Below, piece by piece: positions 7,805 through 14,909 of a stretch of DNA of 64,000 nt. The stretch's first letter is position 1; each line of letters starts with the position of its first letter. A program made the position numbers and the translations under genes. The stretch is from Microbacterium sp. oral taxon 186 str. F0373 (lineage in GTDB: Bacteria; Actinomycetota; Actinomycetes; Actinomycetales; Microbacteriaceae), in NCBI RefSeq assembly GCF_000411455.1, contig NZ_KE150458.1:310001-374000 (forward strand), read 5' to 3'. The notes beneath the pieces are model-generated. The model searched no databases and was not told the origin of the DNA. It saw only the letters and a program-made list of their open reading frames with translations.

Positions 7805-8004
7805 CGGACGAGCCGTGGCGGCGCGTCCACCAGTGCTCGGCGGATGCGTGCGTGGCAACGATCGCCGACGAACGCTGGGCGATGACGAAGTCGGACTGGT
7901 TCTTCCAGCGCAACGGCGCGGCGTTCTGCCCCGATCACCTTCCGGAGTGGGTTCCGGAATGGCGGGCGCGTCGAGGGTTCTCACGACTCGCGGAGAACTC
8001 CTGA
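7801..8004 (+). CDS. Small cysteine/histidine protein
   Basis: A 67-residue protein overlapping its upstream neighbour by four bases. It has Cys at residues 12, 17 and 43 and His at 10 and 46 (HQCSADAC, FCPDHL), consistent with one zinc site. It is rich in Trp. No family is recognised. It overlaps the convergent glycosylase-like gene by about 24 bases. Confidence 0.5.
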   Translation: MTDEPWRRVHQCSADACVATIADERWAMTKSDWFFQRNGAAFCPDHLPEWVPEWRARRGFSRLAENS

Positions 8005-8610
8005 CAGACCGACCATCGATGAGTTGAACGCGGCGCGGCGCCCTGGCTGATTGAGTGACAACGGCGAAGGGTGCCACACGTTCACTGTCACGACGTCCTC
8101 GCCGACGACCGGTGCGATGTGCCGCTGCCACCCCGCCTGGGCGTACCGACCGGCGAGAGCGACCACCTCTAGATACGGCAGAAGGCTCAAGAGTTCGAGG
8201 GTGGCCTGCGCACCTTCCGCTACCTCCCGCGCCGTCGGCTTGCGAGACGCGGCGCCCAGGTACCAAGGGACGATGTTCCAAGCGAGGAACCCATCGTGAA
8301 GGCCAGCTGCGTCCCTCGCGCGCCAGACAGCTTCGGCGGTGGCATCGTTGTTGTCGACGGAGATGAACCCCGATCCCCGACGCCGACTACCGGCATTTGT
8401 CATCGGCCCAGGGGCTTCCTGGAGGAAGAGCAGCTTGGCGTCGACGCCTGCCTCCGCAGGGTCGAACTGGGGGACTAGCTCCCCGGAGCGTTCCGACAGG
8501 CTTCGCGCCCATTCTCGCAGTGGCTGCACGGCACTCTCAGACTCAAGCATGGCAAGTCGGTCCACGATCAGTGCAGTGTCACGAAACCCGCGCGGGTGAG
8601 AGAGGAACAC
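7981..8610 (-). CDS. Uracil-DNA glycosylase-like protein
   Basis: A 209-residue protein of the uracil-DNA glycosylase superfamily fold. LLFLQEAPGP is the motif-1 water-activating region (the usual GQDPY-type loop is replaced by QEAPGP). GFLAWNIVPWYL follows, then VVALAGRYAQ and NVWHPSPLSLN, whose HPSP is the motif-2 DNA-binding loop. The superfamily removes uracil or related bases from DNA. The GTG start at 8610 is supported by a TACGAT box with a six-base spacer (8617-8622), a leaderless layout. A later ATG at 8550 is possible. Together with dUTPase on the same element it fits control of uracil in DNA, though substrate specificity is open. Confidence 0.75.
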   Translation of the reverse strand: MFLSHPRGFRDTALIVDRLAMLESESAVQPLREWARSLSERSGELVPQFDPAEAGVDAKLLFLQEAPGPMTNAGSRRRGSGFISVDNNDATAEAVWRARDAAGLHDGFLAWNIVPWYLGAASRKPTAREVAEGAQATLELLSLLPYLEVVALAGRYAQAGWQRHIAPVVGEDVVTVNVWHPSPLSLNQPGRRAAFNSSMVGLSGVLRES

Positions 8611-8636
8611 CCGTGAATCGTATCCGCCGGCCTCGC

Positions 8637-9197
8637 CTAGGCCTCGGACGCCCTCAGCACACGGTGGACGGTTCCCGCTGACACTCCCACGCCGCGAGCG
8701 ATCTCACGGATTGACTCCTCGCGCGCCCGACGAGCGAGGATAGCCGCACGCTTGTCCGCGTCGACGACAGTGGGGCGGCCGCCGACGCGGCCTCGCGCTC
8801 GCGCCGCCTCAAGCCCGCTACGCGTTTTGCGGGAGATATCGCGACGACGGTCTTCCGCTAGGGCGAGAGCAAGATCGAGGATCAGGCTGCGCTCGACGTG
8901 CTCGCCTGCGGCGATGCCTTCAACGACCTTCACGCTGATGCCCCTTTCGAAGAGCGTGTTCAGCATCAGGAGCCCCTCGAGGAGGTTGCGGCCGAGTCGG
9001 TCAACTTCGAGCACGGTGAGCATGTCGCCCGGCCGGATGTACGCGAGGGCCGCAACCAGCCCCGGGCGCTCTGCGATCTCGAGCTTGCCGCTGACCTTCT
9101 CCTCGAAGACCTTTACGCAGATCGGGTCGAGCGCGTCATGCTGCCGAGCCGTCTCCTGCTTCTGGGTGCTGACACGCACCAGACCCACCAGCGCCAT
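8637..9197 (-). CDS. Small serine recombinase (resolvase/invertase family)
   Basis: A 186-residue resolvase. The catalytic Ser is in LVRVSTQKQ near residue 10. The family arginines lie in the MLTVLEVDRLGRNL region, and the C-terminal helix-turn-helix is IREIARGVGVSAGTVHRVL. Such enzymes resolve plasmid multimers or transposition cointegrates at a nearby res site. Length and domain order are normal. The gene points away from a 170-base spacer holding a repeated TTGTTGAAC sequence that could be its site. This supports a plasmid-like stage in the element's life. Confidence 0.92.
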   Translation of the reverse strand: MALVGLVRVSTQKQETARQHDALDPICVKVFEEKVSGKLEIAERPGLVAALAYIRPGDMLTVLEVDRLGRNLLEGLLMLNTLFERGISVKVVEGIAAGEHVERSLILDLALALAEDRRRDISRKTRSGLEAARARGRVGGRPTVVDADKRAAILARRAREESIREIARGVGVSAGTVHRVLRASEA

Positions 9198-9248
9198 CCC
9201 GTCCCCGTCCCGAAAAGGTGACCCGCAACCCGCGGTGCGCCATCAGAG

Positions 9249-9340
9249 TATCGGCACGGGTTGTTGAACGCTGACGCTGTCGTCTCGCAGGCCCCGCTGC
9301 CGTCGTGCTCCGCCGTTCGATTACCGACCGTTTGTTGAAC
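9249..9340. repeat. Candidate res site: imperfect direct repeat upstream of the resolvase
   Basis: TATCGGCACGGGTTGTTGAAC at 9249-9269 and TTACCGACCGTTTGTTGAAC at 9321-9340 share TTGTTGAAC and a related upstream half, about 70 bases apart, in an otherwise gene-free spacer (9198-9368). Resolvases bind repeated sub-sites next to their own gene; that this is the site is inferred. Confidence 0.4.
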
Positions 9341-9351
9341 CCACCGCGCCG

Positions 9352-9365
9352 CCGTGCATGTGGTG
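9352..9365 (+). promoter_or_regulatory. Start-associated motif A, copy 3
   Basis: An exact CCGTGCATGTGGTG with GTG 9354 exactly 15 bases before ATG 9369 of a 13-codon open frame. Confidence 0.72.
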
Positions 9366-9368
9366 GAT

Positions 9369-9410
9369 ATGACCGACTCCAGAGCGCCTCGGCTGGTGAT
9401 ACCGGTATGA
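9369..9410 (+). CDS. 13-residue leader peptide coupled to the next gene
   Basis: After motif A, ATG 9369 opens MTDSRAPRLVIPV and stops at 9408-9410. The stop overlaps ATG 9407 of the next gene as ATGA. The motif sits before this mini-gene, not before the longer gene, so the leader is probably what the motif serves, with the longer gene translated by re-initiation. There is no homology basis. Confidence 0.45.
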   Translation: MTDSRAPRLVIPV

Positions 9411-9700
9411 GCGCACGCATAGCTGCAGGCTTCGCAGAGTGGCGCGAGTGCCGCGCTGAGTACGACCAGGTCCTCTACGCAAGGTACGAGCGTGCAGCTG
9501 AAGCCTGCAACGAAGCCCTCCTGAACGAACGCGGGCGCAGGAAGAGGATCGACCCCATCTCCCTGTTCATGGGTCCATCGATCCGTGCTTACGCGTACGC
9601 GTCACCAGAACTCATCGAGCACTGGGAGGCTTACCCACGGCTCACCTACGCCGAGTTCGAGCTGCAGTGGATGTCGTCCCGCGAATCTCCGAACTGGTGA
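9407..9700 (+). CDS. Hypothetical helical protein
   Basis: A 97-residue protein starting at ATG 9407. The first two thirds are charged helices (FAEWRECRAEYDQVLYARYERAAEACNEALL cut into two segments by a short turn). The rest is aromatic, ending FELQWMSSRESPNW. No family is recognised. It depends on the overlapping 13-codon leader for translation if the motif A reading is right. Confidence 0.5.
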   Translation: MSARIAAGFAEWRECRAEYDQVLYARYERAAEACNEALLNERGRRKRIDPISLFMGPSIRAYAYASPELIEHWEAYPRLTYAEFELQWMSSRESPNW

Positions 9701-9779
9701 TCGTCCGGTCGTGCTCGTAGAGCGCAACCGCCCCTCCAAGCCATAGTCGCCGACCGCCCAAGCCGTCGCCTTGAGCGGA

Positions 9780-9793
9780 TGCCGCAGGGGTGG
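9780..9793 (+). promoter_or_regulatory. Start-associated motif B, copy 3
   Basis: TGCCGCAGGGGTGG 19 bases before ATG 9799, followed by GTGTCATG. The spacing and GTCATG end match copy 1, and the internal GTG 9790 is in frame with the gene. Confidence 0.72.
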
Positions 9794-9798
9794 GTGTC

Positions 9799-11079
9799 AT
9801 GGCCAACCCCTTCCTCGTCCTCGGGGCGGTCGCCGTGGGCGTCGTCACAGCTGCGACCGGCGTACTCGCCGTACCGGGTTGGGTCGCTGCCGCGCAAGAT
9901 TCAGCTGCCATCAGCGATCTCGCTCAAGTGTCCGCAGTCCAGGAGGCCGCGATGAGCACTCAGGGCTCCTACCTGACGACCGTCAAGGCGCTCGAGGCGG
10001 GATCCGCATCCAGCGCGAGCCCCGGCGTCAGACTGCAACGCAGCGTCGACGTCGGACTGCGACTGTCGACATCGGAAGACGGCAAGGCATGGTGCGCAGT
10101 GGCTCGCTCCGCGACCGGCCGCTACTTCGCGCGCGCATTCAGCTCCTCCGAAACAGCGAGCTCCACCTCGGCCGATGATGTGTCCGCAAAGGCTGGCTGC
10201 TCGTTCGCCTGGAAGTCGTCCCAGGATTCCGACGACGTGGACGGCGAGACCGAGACGCCACCGACAGGCGTGCCGTCAGTGCCCACCGCGACGCCAACGC
10301 CCCTGCCGACTATCGATCCCGATGACCAGGGTGAGCAGTATCCCGGCTTCGCGCCCGGCGTCCGGAACCCAGCCGGCATAGTGCGGGCAGGACCTCACAC
10401 CGTGGTCACCGGCGTTGACTGGAAGGTACCCAACATGGGCCCATCCCAGCCGACCTGCGTAACCATCTCGATCGTCGGCGATCAGCCATCGAATGCGCCT
10501 TGGTCGGTGACTCTTCAACGCAACGGCGCCCCCTTCTATGGGGACGACCAGTACTGGTACGCGACGAGCACTCAGGTCCGGTTCGACGTGCGCGCGAACG
10601 AAGTAGTGGTCACGGGCGTCGATAACTGGGGTTGGAATCCAGACTGGTCGAACGCCTACATCAACGAAACGAGACCACTGACGATGGAGGTCTGTGCAAC
10701 CCCAGACCTACCACCCACGGTCCTCTACGGTGACGCCTGGTATGGCGTCACGCAGCGCAGCGAGGGGGAGTGGAGCCCGACGAAGGCATGCGTCGCTCTG
10801 GAAGCCACGGGACGCATCGAGTTCACCGAGTACCCCTTCCGCTACGGCTGGGCCGGGACTCTCGACCTTCGCGATGCCAAGCGCTTCATCGAGCGCGCAG
10901 GAAAGACGGTGAACTGGGTCGAGTTCACACCATCCCCGTCCGACGGCTACCAGTTCTTCATCACCAGCGACTCGTCCACCAAGCCCGTTCACGATCGGTA
11001 CGACGTGGCCTCGGGCTGGATGCTCCCACTGATAGGAAACAGCGGTCAGAAGATCACTGCGTGCGTGCACGGATACTGA
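9799..11079 (+). CDS. Pilin-like protein 2 with proline/threonine linker and unique C-terminal domain
   Basis: A 426-residue paralog of the proteins at 3143 and 14201. Residues 1-28 are the shared MANPFLVLG hydrophobic segment and residues 29-60 the pilin-like helix (AAQDSAAISDLAQVSAVQEA). A beta region has WCAVA (Cys99) and Cys134. Residues 144-178 are a Pro/Thr/Asp-rich linker, as in surface proteins that need reach. The remaining 250 residues are beta-rich and aromatic with three more cysteines, and share nothing obvious with the C-termini of the paralogs. No cell-wall sorting motif is seen. No prepilin-peptidase site with Glu at +5 is seen. Surface display is inferred; the ligand is unknown. 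Confidence 0.6.
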   Translation: MANPFLVLGAVAVGVVTAATGVLAVPGWVAAAQDSAAISDLAQVSAVQEAAMSTQGSYLTTVKALEAGSASSASPGVRLQRSVDVGLRLSTSEDGKAWCAVARSATGRYFARAFSSSETASSTSADDVSAKAGCSFAWKSSQDSDDVDGETETPPTGVPSVPTATPTPLPTIDPDDQGEQYPGFAPGVRNPAGIVRAGPHTVVTGVDWKVPNMGPSQPTCVTISIVGDQPSNAPWSVTLQRNGAPFYGDDQYWYATSTQVRFDVRANEVVVTGVDNWGWNPDWSNAYINETRPLTMEVCATPDLPPTVLYGDAWYGVTQRSEGEWSPTKACVALEATGRIEFTEYPFRYGWAGTLDLRDAKRFIERAGKTVNWVEFTPSPSDGYQFFITSDSSTKPVHDRYDVASGWMLPLIGNSGQKITACVHGY

Positions 11080-11140
11080 GCTCGAGCCCGACCGCCAAGG
11101 CGACGATCGATTCCGGAGCTTAGGGTCATATGCTCACAGA

Positions 11141-12049
11141 GTGTCACCGCCGAAGAAGCATCATTTTGTTCCGCAGATGCTCCTCAACAGGTTTGCCCGC
11201 GGCGGCTATCTCTGGCATCTCCCGATCGATCGAGACGACGTGCCCCGCAAGAAGCGCCCGCGTGAAGTGGGCCATGTGAACGGAGGTCACACACTCATAC
11301 GGCTCGATGGGTCGGCGGACCGTGAATCCCTCGAGAAGCGCATGAGTCTGATCGAGGGAGAGGCGAGCGCCGCCATGGCGGAGATCGAGCGCGACACCGG
11401 TCTCAAGCAGCTGCCGAGAGAACTGTCGGAACCAATCGCATGGCTAGCAAGTCTTCAGCAAGCGCGGAGTCGTGACAGGCTCGGCTACATCAGCCACGCT
11501 GTCGGGGACACTTCGGGCAGCAGGGACGCGGGGGAAGGCACGCCCTTTGATCGGCAGTCTTCCCTTCTGCGGGTTTCGACCCTCCACCTCTTCGAAGCAT
11601 GGTCGAACCGCGACAACGTCTTCGCCCGACCGAAGGACGCCTGGGATCCCGTTGCCCACGCGCTTCTGGATATGAGGTGGGACGTGATGCGTTATGACTC
11701 TCGATGCCTCGCGATGTCTGACGCGTTCGCTGCTCAATACGGGATTCGAGACGGGGCACCCGACGGGTTTGAACGGGATCCGAAGATGGCTCAGTTCGGG
11801 CTCAACACGCCGCTCTGGGCGGCGCGCGGCCTCACCATCGCGATCACACCCCAGATTGCGCTCAGCCTCCATCACGAAGAGAGGCGGAAACCTGTGGCGG
11901 CCGCAGCCATCAATATGCACACGATCCGATCCGCTCGCTCGTTCGTAGCATTCCCCCTCGACTACTCACCCCAAGATGTGCTTCCAGGGTGGCTCGACTG
12001 GATCGCTGAGGCCCGGTTCATCCGTGAGGCGCTTCCGAAAGCGCTGTAG
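11141..12049 (+). CDS. DUF4238-type protein
   Basis: A 302-residue protein opening SPPKKHHFVPQMLLNRF, the signature of the DUF4238 family (HHFVPQ followed by a helix). Function is unknown in the family, but members are frequent in accessory regions. The middle is helical (EGEASAAMAEIERDTG, EPIAWLASLQQARSR), and a later stretch reads AITPQIALSLHHEER. The GTG start at 11141 is supported by TATGCT at 11129-11134 with a six-base spacer, a leaderless promoter layout, unlike the motif A/B genes around it. A defence or toxin role is possible by association only. Confidence 0.7.
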   Translation: MSPPKKHHFVPQMLLNRFARGGYLWHLPIDRDDVPRKKRPREVGHVNGGHTLIRLDGSADRESLEKRMSLIEGEASAAMAEIERDTGLKQLPRELSEPIAWLASLQQARSRDRLGYISHAVGDTSGSRDAGEGTPFDRQSSLLRVSTLHLFEAWSNRDNVFARPKDAWDPVAHALLDMRWDVMRYDSRCLAMSDAFAAQYGIRDGAPDGFERDPKMAQFGLNTPLWAARGLTIAITPQIALSLHHEERRKPVAAAAINMHTIRSARSFVAFPLDYSPQDVLPGWLDWIAEARFIREALPKAL

Positions 12050-12069
12050 CGACGCAGCTAGTGCTGGCA

Positions 12070-12080
12070 CCGTGCATGTG
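12070..12080 (+). promoter_or_regulatory. Start-associated motif A, copy 4
   Basis: CCGTGCATGTG followed by GGC rather than GTG. GTG 12072 is 15 bases before ATG 12087, keeping the spacing. Confidence 0.68.
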
Positions 12081-12086
12081 GGCGTT

Positions 12087-12458
12087 ATGGAAGAACATGC
12101 GAAGGCGCCGTCCCTCATGGGGTGGTGGATGAACACAGAGTCGTGGACGACTCGGACCGGTGCGGTCGTTCCGTTGGAGCAGCTTTCCCCGTCCCACCGC
12201 GAGAACATCATCGCAATGATCCACTCCCGTTCCGTCGTGCGACGACTGCGATCAGTGCTGGGTTACTTCGCGCTCCTCGCCCCGGCGAACTACATCGGGT
12301 TCGACTACGAGAACGATGATGTCCTACTCGCAGATCCATTCTCGGAGTACATGGACTGGCTGGATTCCGCCAGCGACGACGAGATCGTGAACTCGCTGCC
12401 GTTGGTGAAACGGCTCGTCGAGTTGAACGCTGCCGAAGGCAACAGCAGCCCCGGCTGA
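12087..12458 (+). CDS. Hypothetical acidic protein
   Basis: A 123-residue protein that starts at ATG 12087 after motif A. The N-terminal region is Trp-rich (MGWWMNTESW). The middle is a basic helix (SRSVVRRLRSVLGYFALL) and the C-terminal third is acidic (DYENDDVLLADPFSEYMDW). No membrane helix is convincing and no family is recognised. The open frame continues upstream into the previous gene's end, but the motif sets the start. Confidence 0.55.
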   Translation: MEEHAKAPSLMGWWMNTESWTTRTGAVVPLEQLSPSHRENIIAMIHSRSVVRRLRSVLGYFALLAPANYIGFDYENDDVLLADPFSEYMDWLDSASDDEIVNSLPLVKRLVELNAAEGNSSPG

Positions 12459-12472
12459 AGAGAGAATCGGCA

Positions 12473-12486
12473 TGCCGCAGGGGTGG
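12473..12486 (+). promoter_or_regulatory. Start-associated motif B, copy 4
   Basis: An exact TGCCGCAGGGGTGG followed by GAGGTCAC, close to the GTCATG of copies 1 and 3 but without an ATG. The in-frame GTG 12483 inside the motif would have to be the start of the following gene. Confidence 0.6.
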
Positions 12487-13124
12487 GAGGTCACAAGCCT
12501 CTACCTCCTGGAGTTGACCTGTTCAAGAAGCGCTCTCCCCATCGTTCGCGCGCGTTCATGCCTCGTGGCGCGGCTTCCGTTGTTCTGATTGAGGACGCGG
12601 TAGCCGGCAGCGAAGTCTGTTCCGCTCTATCTCGCTCGACTCCCTGCACTCGCGCGTACGCGGCCGCAGAGCTCGGATCTGCCTCGAAGGTGTTGGAGAT
12701 GATCTCGACGGGATCCCTACGCGAGCTGCCTCCGTACTGCACGCCCGATGACTTCCGGCGTCTCTTCTCTGACATCTCGATCGTCAGTCCCACGGGCGTC
12801 GCCGTACGTGTCCACGACCACAGCACCGTTCATCTGGCTTGCCCGGAAGGCGAGAGTGTTCGCGTCTCGGTGGAGCTTTATGAGGTCTTGCGGCGTTCCG
12901 CGGCAGCGACAGTGTCGCTGCCGGATGTCATCGACGCAGTGGCCGAGAAGTGGGGCCGCGCCGATTCCATCATGATTGAGGTCATCGACAAGCTTCGAGC
13001 ACTCATCGTGAGCGGAGCAGTTGTCCTGGTGCCGACCAAGACGGTGAGCAGCAAGACTGGGAGCGCTACATCTAGCGCAGCGCACGCGCGGACTGCTGAG
13101 CGAACGCCTGTGACGGTGTCCTGA
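12483..13124 (+). CDS. Hypothetical protein with a winged-helix-like C-terminal part
   Basis: A 213-residue protein starting at GTG 12483 within motif B, or perhaps at ATG 12558. Residues around 140-180 (VELYEVLRRSAAATVSLPDV, then IEVIDKLRALIVSGAVVLV) have the pattern of a small helical DNA- or protein-binding domain. A Ser/Thr-rich tail follows. No family is recognised. It is followed by a hairpin and the convergent third pilin-like gene. Start choice is uncertain because the ATG seen after other motif B copies is missing here. Confidence 0.5.
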   Translation: MGGHKPLPPGVDLFKKRSPHRSRAFMPRGAASVVLIEDAVAGSEVCSALSRSTPCTRAYAAAELGSASKVLEMISTGSLRELPPYCTPDDFRRLFSDISIVSPTGVAVRVHDHSTVHLACPEGESVRVSVELYEVLRRSAAATVSLPDVIDAVAEKWGRADSIMIEVIDKLRALIVSGAVVLVPTKTVSSKTGSATSSAAHARTAERTPVTVS

Positions 13125-13144
13125 GTCAGTGTTTGGGCTCCCAC

Positions 13145-13176
13145 ATGTCGCGGTGGACGGCGCTTCGCCGCGACAT
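13145..13176. terminator. Hairpin between convergent genes
   Basis: ATGTCGCGG and CCGCGACAT form a perfect nine-base stem with a 14-base loop between two converging genes. It could end transcription in both directions. No T-run is present. Confidence 0.55.
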
Positions 13177-13187
13177 CTGAGACTGTG

Positions 13188-14201
13188 TCAGCGCACGACG
13201 AGGTTCGAGATCGTCGCACCCTGGTGGCCGTACACGCCCACCCGAGTGATGCCGGTGAACGTGGGGAACGGGACGGTCACGGTCGTGTCGGTGATGATGG
13301 TTCCAGATGCCACTTCGGTCAGCACAGCGCGAAGCGAGTTGCCGACGACGGTGAGGCTCAGGTTGTAGGTCGTGTCCCGCAGAATCTTGTGGTTGACCAG
13401 CAGCGGCTGAACGCTGGCCGTGTCGAAGTTCGAACGCATCTGCAGCGACGCCGCTGTGCCGGTTTTGCTTCGCTCATCGATCGCGATGGTGAGCGCGTCA
13501 GTGCTGCTCCCGAGTGCGATCCCAGCAAGAGGGGTGCCGTCGGCGAGACGGAGGTCTGCGGAGACGGTGAAGCCATCGGTCTGGTTCACGACGTCGGCGG
13601 ACGTCAGCAACGCGGAGTGAGCGATCGTGGCAGGGTGAACGGCCTTCCCTGGCAGCGAGTTCGACACCCAGTCAGCGACGTTCGATCCTCGAGCGGCCTT
13701 CCATCCCGACGCTTCGGTAGGCAGTGGTCCGGCGAATGAAATGGTGGGCGTTCCGCCGATGCCGCCGGCGTAGATGCTGACAGGCAGCTCAGGGAAGTCT
13801 GCGTTCGTGATCGTGGCGGCGTCGACGATCTTCTTGTCGCTTCGGATGACGCGGGTCGAGTCCGAGGTTCGCACGAACACGTACCCGGACTTCGAGCGCC
13901 CGATCGCGGCCCAGCGGTCGCCGCCGACGTTCGATACAGCGAACAGTGGTACGCCCGACGAGCGCTGGAGCTTCACGCCCAGGGCCGTCGACTCCACCGA
14001 GCCGCTCTCCAGGGCAGCGAGCTCGACGTACTTGCCTGCCGACGTCGATGCACTCTCCTGAGCCAGAGACACCTGCGTCAGATCGCTCATAACCGCCGAA
14101 TCGTTCGCGGCGTCGATCCACCCGGGAACCTGCAGCACTCCGATACCTGCCGTGACGACACCAACGGCGACTCCGCCGAGTACGAGGAAGGGATTCGCCA
14201 T
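13188..14201 (-). CDS. Pilin-like protein 3 with laminin-G/concanavalin-like C-terminal domain
   Basis: A 337-residue paralog of the proteins at 3143 and 9799. Residues 1-28 are the shared MANPFLVLGG hydrophobic segment. A pilin-like helix (AANDSAVMSDLTQVSLAQES) and a beta region follow, in which the usual WCA reads WAA, so the cysteine is lost. From about residue 150 the sequence has the strand pattern of a concanavalin/LamG-like domain (GFTVSADLRLADG, DTTYNLSLTVVGNSLRAVL, ITRVGVYGHQGATISNLVV), often sugar-binding. ATG 14201 aligns with the paralogs. An in-frame GTG at 14237 lies inside motif B. It is transcribed opposite to its neighbours. Function is inferred to be surface binding or assembly. 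Confidence 0.6.
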   Translation of the reverse strand: MANPFLVLGGVAVGVVTAGIGVLQVPGWIDAANDSAVMSDLTQVSLAQESASTSAGKYVELAALESGSVESTALGVKLQRSSGVPLFAVSNVGGDRWAAIGRSKSGYVFVRTSDSTRVIRSDKKIVDAATITNADFPELPVSIYAGGIGGTPTISFAGPLPTEASGWKAARGSNVADWVSNSLPGKAVHPATIAHSALLTSADVVNQTDGFTVSADLRLADGTPLAGIALGSSTDALTIAIDERSKTGTAASLQMRSNFDTASVQPLLVNHKILRDTTYNLSLTVVGNSLRAVLTEVASGTIITDTTVTVPFPTFTGITRVGVYGHQGATISNLVVR

Positions 14202-14233
14202 GGGTTGCACACTCCAGGTAGTTGGCTTTCGAT

Positions 14234-14247
14234 CCACCCCTGCGGCA
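14234..14247 (-). promoter_or_regulatory. Start-associated motif B, copy 5
   Basis: On the minus strand TGCCGCAGGGGTGG lies 46 bases before ATG 14201 of the third pilin-like gene. GTG 14237 inside it is in frame with that gene. The distance is like that of copy 2 (47 bases). Confidence 0.65.
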
Positions 14248-14304
14248 ACCTCGAAGCGCGTCTACTCGGGCGTCTTGCTCCGCGACCTCCACTACTCTGG
14301 CCGC

Positions 14305-14889
14305 GTGGCCATCCTGTTCGCCGCCGACTTCCCTTCGGAATCCACGCGTCTGCGTCGTGTCAACGATGGCAGCGTGCGAGCCGTTGCGCGGGGCGTTTGG
14401 ACTGACTCCCCGCACCTCACCCCAGAGCAGTTGGTCGCGGCACATTGGCGGGAGATTGTCGCTCAGTTTCTGCCTGGCGCAGTCATCACCGGAAGGACGG
14501 GGTTCGATCACGTCCCAGAAGATGGGCATCTGTTCGTCTCGCACTCCCGATGGCGACCGCTGGAGCTTCCAGGTCTCATCGTCTACCCGGACGGACGCGA
14601 CGAGCATCGAGACGACGACGTCGAGCTCGAGTATGGCCTGTACGGCGCGTCGATCGTCAGGGCGATCATCGACAACTCCGAGACACGCGGCAGACCCTCT
14701 GCACCGCCGCGGCGGCTAAGCGCGGAGGAGCTCCGCGATCGGCTTCGACGGATCCTCGCCGGCATGACGGGCGATGAGCGAGCTCTGCTTCTGGCCGCGA
14801 TTAACAGCGACCAGAACGGTGTCGCGGCCGACACGGCGCGCGAGATCATCGCCAGCTCCTACGACGTTCCATTGTTCGACATGTTCTGA
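14305..14889 (+). CDS. AbiEi/Fic-N-terminal-like winged-helix protein without a Fic domain
   Basis: A 194-residue protein. The region RLRRVNDGSVRAVARGVWTD, then HWREIVAQFLPGAVITGRTGFDH and LFVSHSRWRPLELPGLIVYPD matches, in my reading, the N-terminal domain found on actinobacterial Fic-type proteins and AbiEi-like antitoxins. That domain is a winged helix plus a restriction-endonuclease-like fold. The usual following Fic domain (HPFxxGNGR) is absent, and the protein ends after a helical tail. The start at GTG 14305 is set by TACTCT at 14293-14298 with a six-base spacer, a leaderless layout. An upstream start at 14152 would run through the divergent gene. Regulator, antitoxin or remnant are all possible. 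Confidence 0.5.
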   Translation: MAILFAADFPSESTRLRRVNDGSVRAVARGVWTDSPHLTPEQLVAAHWREIVAQFLPGAVITGRTGFDHVPEDGHLFVSHSRWRPLELPGLIVYPDGRDEHRDDDVELEYGLYGASIVRAIIDNSETRGRPSAPPRRLSAEELRDRLRRILAGMTGDERALLLAAINSDQNGVAADTAREIIASSYDVPLFDMF

Positions 14890-14892
14890 GGG

Positions 14893-14903
14893 CCGTGCAT
14901 GTG
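14893..14903 (+). promoter_or_regulatory. Start-associated motif A, copy 5
   Basis: CCGTGCATGTG followed by TGG. GTG 14895 is exactly 15 bases before ATG 14910. Confidence 0.68.
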
Positions 14904-14909
14904 TGGCGT

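Noticed and set aside
14152..14304. An N-terminal extension of the AbiEi-like gene to 14152
   Set aside because: It would overlap the start of the divergent pilin-like gene, and a good leaderless -10 box points to GTG 14305.
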